The notes below the pieces were generated by a model that saw nothing but the letters and a program-made list of their open reading frames with translations, had not been told where the DNA came from and did not search any database. The position numbers were made by a program, and so were the translations under genes. 9,898 nt of DNA from SG8-41 sp044867805 (lineage in GTDB: Bacteria > Pseudomonadota > Gammaproteobacteria > Burkholderiales > SG8-41), in NCBI GenBank assembly GCA_044867805.1, contig JBIOVQ010000068.1, forward strand, positions 1 through 9,898. Direction: 5' to 3'. How positions within the stretch are numbered: position 1 is the stretch's first letter; every line of letters begins with the position of its first letter. Positions 1-6,700 of the stretch are shown piece after piece.

Positions 1-1
1 G

Positions 2-1420
2 CGCGGCTACCCCAATTTTGCGATCAGACCGCCCGGTCGACGTTCCGAGTACTACGTGCTGGTGTACGTGGAGCCGATGGAGGGATTCGAGTTTGCTTTT
101 GGCTTGGACACGAGTGTCAATCCGGCGATCGAGGACGCAAGAGCGCTAACAGTGTCGATAAATCTGACCCGCGACTCGGGAACGCTGAACTCGCCGGGAT
201 TGCCGATCCGGATCAAGCGCCGCGGCAGGGAATACGTCGGATTGGGAATGCGGTTGGGCGTTTATCGCAGTGGAATGCCGCATGCAACCGTGGAGGAGCG
301 AAGGGCGGCATTTATCGGTTCGGTGGGCGCGGGCTTCAACGTCGAAAACCTGATGAGAGGAGTGATTGGCGAGGAAACCGCGCGCTACTTGCGCTTCAAG
401 CTCTATGGCGCCGAGGTCGCCGCCGACGGGGCGACGCCGGGTCCCACCAGCGGAAGGTGGCTGTTGTACGACAGCGGCCAGGCAAGCTCTGCGCTGTCGA
501 CGCAACTCCGCAATGACGAGCCGGGCGACTTTTTCACGAGCGTCCTGCCCATGGAAGTCGGTGGCCGGGGCTGGGAGGCCCACTTCAGCTCGCCCAAGCG
601 CGCGATCATCGAGCGCCTGGATGCCAATCTGCCGTGGCTCGTGCTCGGAGGTGGATTACTTGCGAGTGCGTTGCTCTTCGGGATGTTCTATTCCCTGGCA
701 TCCTCGCGCAGCCGCGCGGTCGAGATCGCCGGGGAGATCACACGCGACCTGCGCGACTCCACCGAGCAGATCCAGGCGATGTCCCGGCGCCTGGTGGAGA
801 TACAGGAGACGGAGCGCAGGCAGTTTTCCCGGGAACTCCACGACCGCGTGGGCCAGAACCTCACCGCGTTGAGCATCAGCCTGGACATCCTGAAGACGCA
901 GCTTGGCGACAACGGCAATGCCGCTTTTCGCTCGCGTCTCGATGACGCCGCCGCCCTCCTCGAGTCAACCGCGGGGTCCATAGAGAACGTGATGTCGGAA
1001 CTGCGCCCGCCGATGCTGGACGATTACGGGTTGCTGCCCGCGCTGCAGTGGTACGCGAGCGAATTTTCCAGCCGCACCGGCATCGTTGTGACGGTGCACG
1101 GCGACGAGCGATCGGGGCGCCTGCCGCAGGCCAGCGAGATCGCGCTATTCAGGATTGTCCAGGAGGCGCTCAACAACGTCGCGAAGCACGCGCATGCCCG
1201 GCACGCGCGCATCGCGCTCGACCGCGTGGACGCGCGGTTTACACTGTCCGTGTCGGACGATGGCGTGGGGCTCGGCACCGCCTCGGGTTCCACCGCCAGG
1301 CACAGGCACGGACTCGGCATGGTAACGATGCGCGAGCGCACCCAGTCGGTTGGAGGGGAGTTCGAGATCGGCGCCGCGCCGGAGCGCGGGACGAAGGTTG
1401 TGGTGAGGGTCCCCTGCTGA
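2..1420 (+). CDS. CHASE-domain sensor histidine kinase, NarX/DegS (HisKA_3) type, 5' end missing
   Basis: Membrane sensor kinase that would autophosphorylate on His and pass phosphate to a NarL-type regulator. The frame is open from nt 2 to the TGA at 1418-1420, so the true start lies outside the window; the GTG at 56 is internal to the CHASE domain. Numbering from nt 2, residues 1 to about 205 are the C-terminal part of a periplasmic CHASE domain (EYYVLVYVEP then FGLD are typical). A membrane span follows at about 211-233 (LPWLVLGGGLLASALLFGMF). The HisKA_3 block ERRQFSRELHDRVGQNL has phosphoacceptor His280 (nt 839-841). The HATPase domain shows an N box (QEALNNVAKHA), G1 DDGVGL and G2 GLGM. 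The protein ends normally in VVVRVPC. Its likely partner is the regulator at 1905, now separated from it by an inserted cassette. The CHASE ligand cannot be told from sequence. Confidence 0.95.
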   Translation, partial: RGYPNFAIRPPGRRSEYYVLVYVEPMEGFEFAFGLDTSVNPAIEDARALTVSINLTRDSGTLNSPGLPIRIKRRGREYVGLGMRLGVYRSGMPHATVEERRAAFIGSVGAGFNVENLMRGVIGEETARYLRFKLYGAEVAADGATPGPTSGRWLLYDSGQASSALSTQLRNDEPGDFFTSVLPMEVGGRGWEAHFSSPKRAIIERLDANLPWLVLGGGLLASALLFGMFYSLASSRSRAVEIAGEITRDLRDSTEQIQAMSRRLVEIQETERRQFSRELHDRVGQNLTALSISLDILKTQLGDNGNAAFRSRLDDAAALLESTAGSIENVMSELRPPMLDDYGLLPALQWYASEFSSRTGIVVTVHGDERSGRLPQASEIALFRIVQEALNNVAKHAHARHARIALDRVDARFTLSVSDDGVGLGTASGSTARHRHGLGMVTMRERTQSVGGEFEIGAAPERGTKVVVRVPC

Positions 1421-1452
1421 TTAGCCGCAGATAAACGCAGATACACGCAGAT
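1421..1452 (+). repeat. Left inverted repeat of the GxxExxY cassette
   Basis: Built of 10-bp units: CGCAGATAAA (1426-1435), CGCAGATACA (1436-1445) and CGCAGAT (1446-1452), preceded by TTAGC. The ATG start codon of the cassette gene supplies the last three bases of the third unit. The arm pairs with 1867-1898 at 29 of 32 positions. It occupies the place of the gene's ribosome binding site and contains no Shine-Dalgarno match. Confidence 0.93.
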
Positions 1453-1866
1453 ATGAATCAAGACCAAACGGTACCAGTGACCTCGGAAGAGCCTCACTTA
1501 GAAATCAACAAGATTACCGAGAGAATCATCAACTGCGTGTACCGGGTGAGCAACACACTTGGCAGTGGATTTCTGGAGAAAGTTTACGAGAATGCGCCGG
1601 CAATTGAGCTGCGGCAGAACGGCATCAAGGTTGAACAGCAATACCCGATCAGGGTTTTCTACAGCGGTGCCCTGGTTGGAGATTTCGTTGCGGATCTTCT
1701 CGTCGAGAACAGCGTGATCGTGGAGATGAAAGCGGCAAAAGCATTCGATGACGTGCACTCCGCTCAATGCATGAATTATCTCAAGGCAACGGGGCTCAAG
1801 GTCTGTCTTCTGGTCAATTTCGGGAGGCCCCGAGTGGACATTAAACGCATCGTCCTGGATTTTTGA
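1453..1866 (+). CDS. GxxExxY protein (PDDEXK_3-like, putative nuclease fold)
   Basis: A 137-residue protein of the GxxExxY family, which is assigned to the PD-(D/E)xK nuclease-like superfamily; the biological role is not established. The naming motif is G39-F-L-E42-K-V-Y45. The nuclease-like core shows Asp81 (FVADLLVE), then Glu91-x-Lys93 (VIVEMKA), then Gln105 in AQCMNYLKATG, and the usual closing LLVNFGRPR. The length is close to the family norm. No Shine-Dalgarno sequence precedes the ATG, because the inverted repeat abuts it. The reading frame is intact and ends at TGA 1864-1866. Lower GC than the flanking kinase and regulator genes suggests horizontal acquisition. It may serve mobility or defence, but nothing in the sequence settles this. 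Confidence 0.93.
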   Translation: MNQDQTVPVTSEEPHLEINKITERIINCVYRVSNTLGSGFLEKVYENAPAIELRQNGIKVEQQYPIRVFYSGALVGDFVADLLVENSVIVEMKAAKAFDDVHSAQCMNYLKATGLKVCLLVNFGRPRVDIKRIVLDF

Positions 1867-1898
1867 ATCTGTGTTTATCTGCGTTTATCTGCGGCTGA
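1867..1898 (-). repeat. Right inverted repeat of the GxxExxY cassette
   Basis: Read on the minus strand it has the same 10-bp units as the left arm: CGCAGATAAA twice, then CACAGAT. The next three minus-strand bases (TCA) are the complement of the cassette gene's TGA stop. It differs from the left arm at three positions. It ends 6 bp before the ATG of the following response regulator, so it also forms that gene's immediate upstream region. Confidence 0.93.
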
Positions 1899-1904
1899 TG
1901 AAAC

Positions 1905-2558
1905 ATGACGATCAGAGTCCTCATCGCCGATGACCACGGCGTGGTAGCCGAGGGGCTGCGCTACGTCGTCGAGGCGCAGCCGGACATGGAAGTCATCGCC
2001 TGCATCCAGGACAGCCGGGAGGCGGTGCGCCTCTCGCTGGAGTCGCGCCCCGACGTCGTCCTGATCGACCAGGCCATGCCGCTTCTGAACGGCGCGGAAG
2101 CAACCCACCTCATCCGCGAGCGGTGTCCCGAGATCCACGTGATCGTGCTGTCGATGTACTCCAACCGGGCGCACGTCATAGGGGCCCTCCAGGCCGGCGC
2201 CAGCGGCTATGTCGTCAAGAAATCCGCCGCCAAGGAGGTCGTCGACGCCATCCGCGCGGTCCACGACGGCAGGCGCTACCTCAGCAAGGAGGTCGCCGAT
2301 GTCCTCATCGAGCAGGTATCGCGCAGGGCGTCAGTGAAGTCATCGCTGAACCCGATGGAGCTCCTGAGCTCCCGCGAGCGCCAGGTGCTGCAAATGCTCG
2401 CGGAGGGACTGGACCCGGCGGCCATCGCGGCGGCCTTGTCCCTCTCGAAGAAATCCGTGGAAACCTACCGCAGCCGGATGATGGAAAAGCTCGACATCCA
2501 CGATCTCGCCGGCCTCGTCAGGTTCGCGATCCAGCACGGCCTCACTTCGCTCGAATAG
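1905..2558 (+). CDS. NarL/FixJ-family response regulator (REC + LuxR HTH)
   Basis: A 217-residue DNA-binding response regulator, probable phosphate acceptor of the HisKA_3 kinase upstream. Receiver residues 1-120: acidic pair Asp9/Asp10 (IADDH), phosphorylation site Asp55 (VVLIDQAMP), switch Ser83 (VLSMYS) and Lys105 (GYVVKKS). A linker leads to a LuxR helix-turn-helix at about 153-213, with LSSRERQVLQMLAEG and the recognition region SKKSVETYRSRMMEKL. The length is normal for the family. The ATG at 1905 gives the classical MTIRVLIADD start; an ATG at 1898 is out of frame. No Shine-Dalgarno is visible, and the sequence just upstream is the cassette's right repeat. Before the insertion the gene would have begun within a few bases of the kinase stop, so it was probably translated by coupling; how it is translated now is unclear. 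Confidence 0.96.
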   Translation: MTIRVLIADDHGVVAEGLRYVVEAQPDMEVIACIQDSREAVRLSLESRPDVVLIDQAMPLLNGAEATHLIRERCPEIHVIVLSMYSNRAHVIGALQAGASGYVVKKSAAKEVVDAIRAVHDGRRYLSKEVADVLIEQVSRRASVKSSLNPMELLSSRERQVLQMLAEGLDPAAIAAALSLSKKSVETYRSRMMEKLDIHDLAGLVRFAIQHGLTSLE

Positions 2559-2719
2559 CCAGCCCGCCTGCATCGCGGTGAGCCAGCGCGCGACGGAACT
2601 TGAAAGCCCGGGTAGCCAGCGGACGTGGAGGCGTGCGGGCTAACTTGACCTCCTTCACAGTTCTGTCCGGCAGCAGAACGTAATCCGAATTTAGCGCCAA
2701 AAAGCTCCGCCCGCGGCGG

Positions 2720-2735
2720 TACCCCCGCATCGGTA
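2720..2735. promoter_or_regulatory. NarL-like 7-2-7 binding motif
   Basis: TACCCCC-GC-ATCGGTA fits the NarL-type inverted heptamer pattern TACYYMT-N2-AKRRGTA at 12 of 14 positions. It lies about 160 bp downstream of a NarL-family regulator gene and upstream of the promoter proposed for the receiver operon. The match to the heptamer rule is seen directly. Binding by the regulator at 1905 is inference, since LuxR-family specificities vary. Confidence 0.35.
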
Positions 2736-2803
2736 GGCACCCCCCGGGGAGCCGCTCACGCTACGCCCAACTCCCAGCCCGGAATGTTTTATTAGGTGGA
2801 ATT

Positions 2804-2821
2804 TGTCGTCGAAACGCGACA
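2804..2821. promoter_or_regulatory. Dyad operator candidate 1 (TGTCG-N8-CGACA)
   Basis: TGTCG (2804-2808) and CGACA (2817-2821) are perfectly inverted around 8 bp, and the arms extend outward to 9 bp (AATTTGTCG with CGACAAATT, 2800-2825). It could also fold as an RNA hairpin, but its resemblance to the next two dyads favours a protein-binding site. Confidence 0.55.
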
Positions 2822-2834
2822 AATTTCCCCCTCT

Positions 2835-2853
2835 TGTCAGGAAATTCCTGACA
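2835..2853. promoter_or_regulatory. Dyad operator candidate 2 (perfect 9-bp arms)
   Basis: TGTCAGGAA, one A, then TTCCTGACA: a perfect 19-bp palindrome with a single-base centre. This is the strongest of the three sites. The outer TGTCA/TGACA half-sites match the pattern of the flanking dyads. The cognate regulator is unknown. Confidence 0.6.
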
Positions 2854-2858
2854 CCAAT

Positions 2859-2876
2859 TGTCGGCGGTGCCCGACA
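2859..2876. promoter_or_regulatory. Dyad operator candidate 3 (TGTCG-N8-CGACA)
   Basis: TGTCGG (2859-2864) and CCGACA (2871-2876) are inverted around 6 bp, giving the same 18-bp TGTCG-N8-CGACA layout as site 1. It ends 26 bp before the proposed -35, a position that suits an activator. Confidence 0.55.
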
Positions 2877-2902
2877 GCATTCCTGTCCTTTCCTTGAGAA
2901 GA

Positions 2903-2932
2903 TTGCAGCCGAATCAGCGTGCTGCATATGAT
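2903..2932 (+). promoter_or_regulatory. Putative sigma-70 promoter of the receiver operon
   Basis: TTGCAG (2903-2908), an 18-bp spacer, then TATGAT (2927-2932), four and five of six matches to the consensus hexamers. Transcription would start near 2939, leaving a leader of about 100 nt before the receiver gene. A dyad GATCG-GA-CGATC (2930-2941) covers the -10 and the expected start and could be a repressor site. This is predicted from sequence only. Confidence 0.45.
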
Positions 2933-2985
2933 CGGACGATCCCTCTTCGCCGGCCCGGCATCGAGCAGATGTGGGGGAACGCTCC

Positions 2986-3045
2986 ATGAGCCGCCCGCTG
3001 GCTGCACGACGCCACCTCTTCAACAACCTGGAGTGTGACCTATGA
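2986..3045 (+). CDS. Possible 19-codon leader ORF coupled to the receiver gene
   Basis: ATG at 2986 follows GGGGGA (2973-2978) with 7-nt spacing and encodes MSRPLAARRHLFNNLECDL. Its TGA (3043-3045) overlaps the receiver's ATG (3042-3044) as ATGA, the usual form of translational coupling. The receiver has its own GGAG (3030-3033), which lies inside this ORF, so leader translation could affect access to it. The peptide is basic in its first half and has no recognisable family. An ORF this short with a good SD and an exact overlap is suggestive, but it could arise by chance. Confidence 0.4.
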   Translation: MSRPLAARRHLFNNLECDL

Positions 3046-3440
3046 ACGCAGAACCCCTGAATCAACCCATCGCCCTGGTGGTGGAGGACCACGACGCCGT
3101 CAGGCGGGCCCTGTGCGACCGGATCCACGCTTCCTTCGGCCAGTTCCTGCTGCGCGAAGCGGGCTCCGTGGATGAGGCCCTGAAGATCGTCGAGTCCGAG
3201 AAAGTGGACCTGGTCCTGATGGACTTCAGGCTCCCCGGCAGGGACGGCGTCGACGGCACGCGGATGGTGCTCGAGCGCTCGCCCCATACCTCGGTGGTCG
3301 TGGTTTCGGGCTTCGACGACTCGAGCCACCGTTCCGCGGCCAGAAAGGCGGGCGCCCGGGCATTTGTTTCCAAGCGCGCGATCAGCAGGGAACTCATCCC
3401 GGTGATCTCGAGCCTGGTCAACCTCCCGGCGGCGGCATAA
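3042..3440 (+). CDS. Stand-alone receiver-domain response regulator
   Basis: A 132-residue protein that is a single REC domain with no output domain, so it would act by protein contact or as a phosphorelay intermediate. Conserved positions are Glu15/Asp16 (VVEDHD), phosphoacceptor Asp61 (LVLMDFRLPG), switch Ser89 (VVVSGF) and Lys111 (FVSKRA). It ends in LVNLPAAA soon after the last receiver helix, the usual length for a CheY-like protein, so it is not obviously truncated. The start is supported by GGAG at 3030-3033, 8 nt upstream. It is the first gene of a tight set with the membrane protein at 3486 and the receiver-fused phosphodiesterase at 3726. The donor kinase is not identified; both kinases in the window are candidates. 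Confidence 0.94.
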   Translation: MNAEPLNQPIALVVEDHDAVRRALCDRIHASFGQFLLREAGSVDEALKIVESEKVDLVLMDFRLPGRDGVDGTRMVLERSPHTSVVVVSGFDDSSHRSAARKAGARAFVSKRAISRELIPVISSLVNLPAAA

Positions 3441-3485
3441 GAGCGCAGAGACAGGCAAACGGGTGACCGGAACAGGGGAGTTTCC

Positions 3486-3686
3486 ATGATCGCCAGCGAA
3501 GCGAAGGTCATTGAAGAGCCGAGCAGGCGGCGCCAGGAGGTCGCGGTGCGCCGTGTCGAGGACGATCCCGCCGTGCAGCGGTGGCACGCGGCGAAGCGGA
3601 TCGTCTGGATGCTCTCCCTCGCGGGGGCGTTCCTGTTTTACTACCTGATCGACAAGCTGCACGAAGCGTTGTCCCTGCTCAGGTGA
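3486..3686 (+). CDS. Small single-span membrane protein, family unknown
   Basis: A 66-residue protein that I do not recognise. The start is well supported: GGGGAG at 3475-3480 lies 5 nt before the ATG. Residues 1-38 are charged and basic (SRRRQ, VRRVEDD, AAKR). Residues 39-55 form one hydrophobic segment (IVWMLSLAGAFLFYYLI), and a short amphipathic tail DKLHEALSLLR ends the protein. The positive-inside rule puts the N-terminal part in the cytoplasm. It lies 45 bp after the stand-alone receiver and 39 bp before the REC-EAL protein, so it is probably cotranscribed with them. It could anchor or modulate one of these otherwise soluble proteins, but no sequence motif shows this. Confidence 0.8.
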   Translation: MIASEAKVIEEPSRRRQEVAVRRVEDDPAVQRWHAAKRIVWMLSLAGAFLFYYLIDKLHEALSLLR

Positions 3687-3725
3687 TCCTCTTCGTGCCC
3701 GCCATATGCCATACAGGTGTAATCC

Positions 3726-6700
3726 GTGGGAAGCATGAATCCCGTCCCGGCTGACGCCAGCGCTACGGGAAGCGCCGGGCAAGGCGCGGAAACGCTCAGA
3801 GTCCTCATCATCGAGGACGCCCTGGCGGACGCCGAGCTGGTCTTGCGCGAGCTCAAGCGGGCCGGCTTCGAGCTGGGTTCCCGCCGGGTCCAGAACGAGC
3901 AGGACTTGCGCCGCGCCCTCGCCGAGTTCCGGCCGCACATCATCCTGTCCGACTTCAGCATGCCGGGCTTCGACGGCCTGAACGCGCTCGATATCGCGCG
4001 CGAAATATTGCCCGACGTCCCCTTCGTCTTCGTCTCGGGCACGATCGGCGAGGACCGCGCGGTGGAGGCGATGCGGCGCGGCGCCACCGACTACGTGCTG
4101 AAAGACCGCATGAACCGCCTCGTGCCGGTCATCCGGCGCGCGCTGAAGGAGGCGGATGAGCGCGCCGCCCGCCGGCGCGCCGAGCTCTGGCGCGAGGGCC
4201 AGAACCGCATCCTCGAGCTGATCGCGACCGGCGCTGCGCTCGACGACGTGCTCGGCCAGCTCATGGTGGCGGTCGAGTCGCAGGCACCGGGCATGCTGTG
4301 CTCGATCCTGCTGCTGGATGACGACGGCGCCCGCCTGCGCCTGGGCGCCGCGCCGAGCCTGCCCGAAGCCTACAACCAGGCTATCGATGGCTTGCCCATC
4401 GGCCCCGCCGTCGGGTCCTGCGGCACGGCAGCCTACTGGAAAGAGCAGGTCATCGTCACTGACATCGCGACCGACTCGCTCTGGGCCAGGTACCGCGAAC
4501 TTGCGGACGCGCACGGCCTGCGCGCCTGCTGGTCCACGCCGGTGCTTACCCGGGAAGGCAGGCTGCTCGGCACGTTCGCCAACTACTTCCGGGCCGCGCG
4601 CGGCCCCACCGCGGCGGAACTGGACATGGTGGCCTCCGCCGCGAATGTCGCGCGCATCTCCATCGAGAAGCGCCGGGACGAGGCGGAGATCCTCCAGGCG
4701 AAGGAGCGGCTCGACCTCGCGCTCGAGGCGTCCGGCGTCGCCCTGTGGGACAACGACGTGCGGTCCGGGCGCGTCTATCTGAGCGAGCACTGGGCGAGGC
4801 TGCTCGACTACGAGCCGCGGGATACGGTGACGACGGTGACGGAGCTCGCGGCCATCGCGCATCCCGACGACCGCCAGATGCTGCAAAGGCTGGCGAAGGA
4901 CACGATTCTCGGCCGGCGCGCAGCCTACGAAGCCGAGCACCGCGTGATGACGAGGGGCGGCGAGTGGAAGTGGATACTGAGCCGGGGCAAGGTGATCGAG
5001 CGGGATGCCGCCGGACGGGCGGTGCGCGTGATCGGCACCAACGTGGACATCACCGAGCGGAAGGTCCAGGAGCAGCGCATCGCGCGGCTCTCCCGGATCC
5101 ACGCCGTACTGAGCGGGATCAATTCCGCGATCGTGCACATCCGCGACCGGCAGGAACTGCTGGAGGAAGCCTGCCGGATCGCCCGGGAGCACGGGAAATT
5201 CACGTTGTCGTGGATCGGGGTAATCGACGAGGCCGCGCGGGCGATCAAGCCCGTCGCTCAGGCCGGCCGGGAAGAGGGCTACCTGGAGCATGAGCAGCTC
5301 GATCTGACGATCGACCCGAGCCTCGCCTCCAGTGTTCCCATGGCGGTGGAGGCGGTGGTGCGCTGTGCGCCGGTGGTCTGCAACGACATCGAGAGCGACG
5401 AGCGGGTGCGGCCGTGGCGCGCCGCCGCGCTCGAGCGGGGCTACCGGTCGGTCGTGCTGCTGCCGCTGCTGCTGGAGCAGCGGGCGGTCGGCGTGCTCGC
5501 GCTGTACTCCCCGGAGCCCGGATTCTTCGACGACGAGGAGATGAAGCTGCTGGTCGAGCTGGCGGGCGACATCGGGTTCGCGCTCGAGACCATCGAGAAG
5601 CAGGAAAGGCTCGACTACCTCTCCTACTACGACACGCTCACCGGCCTGCCCAACCGCGCGCTGTTCATCGACCGCGCCGGCCAGCAGATGCGCTCGCGCG
5701 GCGGCGAGCCTCTGATGGTCGCCATGATATTGCTCAACATCGAGCGCTTCCGCTACATCAACGAGTCCTTCGGCCACCGGGGCGGCGATGAGCTGCTCAA
5801 GCTCGTGGCGCGGCGGCTCGAAGCCGCCTTCCGCGGCAAGGACTACCTCGCGCGCACCGGCGCCGACGGCTTCGGGCTGGTGGTGCGCGGCGTCCGCGAC
5901 GCGGCGGCCGTCGTGCATCTCGTGGAGAACCAGCTCCTGGCCTGCTTCCGGGAGCCCTATTCCCTGAACGACAGCGAGCTGCGCGTCGCGGCGAAGGCCG
6001 GTATCGCCATGTATCCCGCCGATGGCGGCGACGCGGACACCCTGTTCAAGAACGCCGAAGCGGCGCTGAAGAAGGCCCGGGACTCGGGCGAGCGCCACCT
6101 GTTCTACGCCGCGGACATGAACGCCCGCGCCGCGCACGCCCTGTCGCTGGAAACCCGGCTGCGCAAGGCCGTGGAGCAGCAGCAGTTCGTGCTCCACTTC
6201 CAGCCCAAGATCAACCTCGCCTCCGACTCGATCTGCGGGCTGGAGGCGTTGCTGCGCTGGAACGACCCGGAGTTCGGTCTCGTGCCGCCCAGCCAGTTCA
6301 TCCCCTTGCTGGAAGAAACGGGAATGCTCCCGGAAGTCGGACGCTGGGCGATCCGGCACGCGCTGTCGCAGCGCCAGGCATGGCATATCAAGGGGCTGCG
6401 GCCGCCGCGCATCGCGGTCAACGTCTCGGCGAGCCAGCTGCGGCAGGGCGACTTCGTGCGCGTCATCCGCGACACACTGGATTCGGCGGGCGTGGGCCCG
6501 CACGGTCTCGATCTCGAGATCACCGAGAGCATGCTGATGAAGGACGTCGAAGACAACATCGCGAAGCTGCGCGCCCTGAAGGAAATGGGCGTGGACGTCG
6601 CCATCGACGACTTCGGCACCGGCTACTCGTCCCTCTCCTACGCCGCGCGGCTGCCGATCAGCTCGCTCAAGATCGACCGCTCGTTCATCAGCGGAATGAC

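Larger units (their letters stand above)
1421..1898 (+). mobile_element. Putative miniature mobile cassette: GxxExxY gene bounded by 32-bp inverted repeats
   Basis: A 478-bp block consisting of a left repeat (1421-1452), one ORF and a right repeat (1867-1898) in inverted orientation. The arms match at 29 of 32 positions, with 21 consecutive matches. The ORF fills the inside exactly: its ATG follows the left arm with no gap and the right arm starts on the base after its TGA. Base composition differs from the flanks (27 G/C of 60 in 1501-1560 by hand count, against clearly GC-rich neighbours). The pentamer CTGAT occurs at 1417-1421 and again at 1895-1899, a possible target-site duplication. The block sits between a histidine kinase and its probable response regulator. 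No transposase is encoded, so mobility would need a helper or the PDDEXK-like protein itself; that is inference. Confidence 0.7.
2559..2985. other. Long intergenic control region, no convincing gene
   Basis: No ORF here has both a ribosome site and coding-like composition. Near the left end are weak dyads without a following T-run: AGCCCG at 2605-2610 with CGGGCT at 2636-2641, and GTTCTG at 2660-2665 with CAGAAC at 2674-2679. One of them may end the upstream transcript, but neither is a good intrinsic terminator. Then come a NarL-like motif (2720-2735), an A/T-richer patch around 2784-2796, three spaced dyads (2804-2876) and a sigma-70-like promoter (2903-2932), each listed separately. Confidence 0.7.

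Noticed and set aside
56..58. GTG at 56 as the start of the first kinase
   Set aside because: The upstream in-frame sequence back to nt 2 continues a normal CHASE domain (NFAIRPPG then SEYY), so the start lies outside the window.
1421..1452. CRISPR-like short tandem repeats
   Set aside because: The 10-bp units are contiguous without spacers and are mirrored by an inverted copy at 1867-1898, so they are terminal repeats of one cassette.
1024..1497. A 157-codon minus-strand frame crossing the kinase end and the cassette's left repeat
   Set aside because: It spans the insertion boundary, has no recognisable domain, and lies opposite a kinase ATPase domain with clear motifs on the + strand.
2835..2853. 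LexA (SOS) box
   Set aside because: The proteobacterial pattern CTGT-N8-ACAG needs 16 bp with different ends; this 19-bp dyad is flanked by T and C and belongs to a set of three similar sites.
2881..2925. Sigma-54 promoter before the receiver gene
   Set aside because: TTGCA at 2903-2907 could serve as a -12 element, but the bases expected to be GG at -24 are CT.
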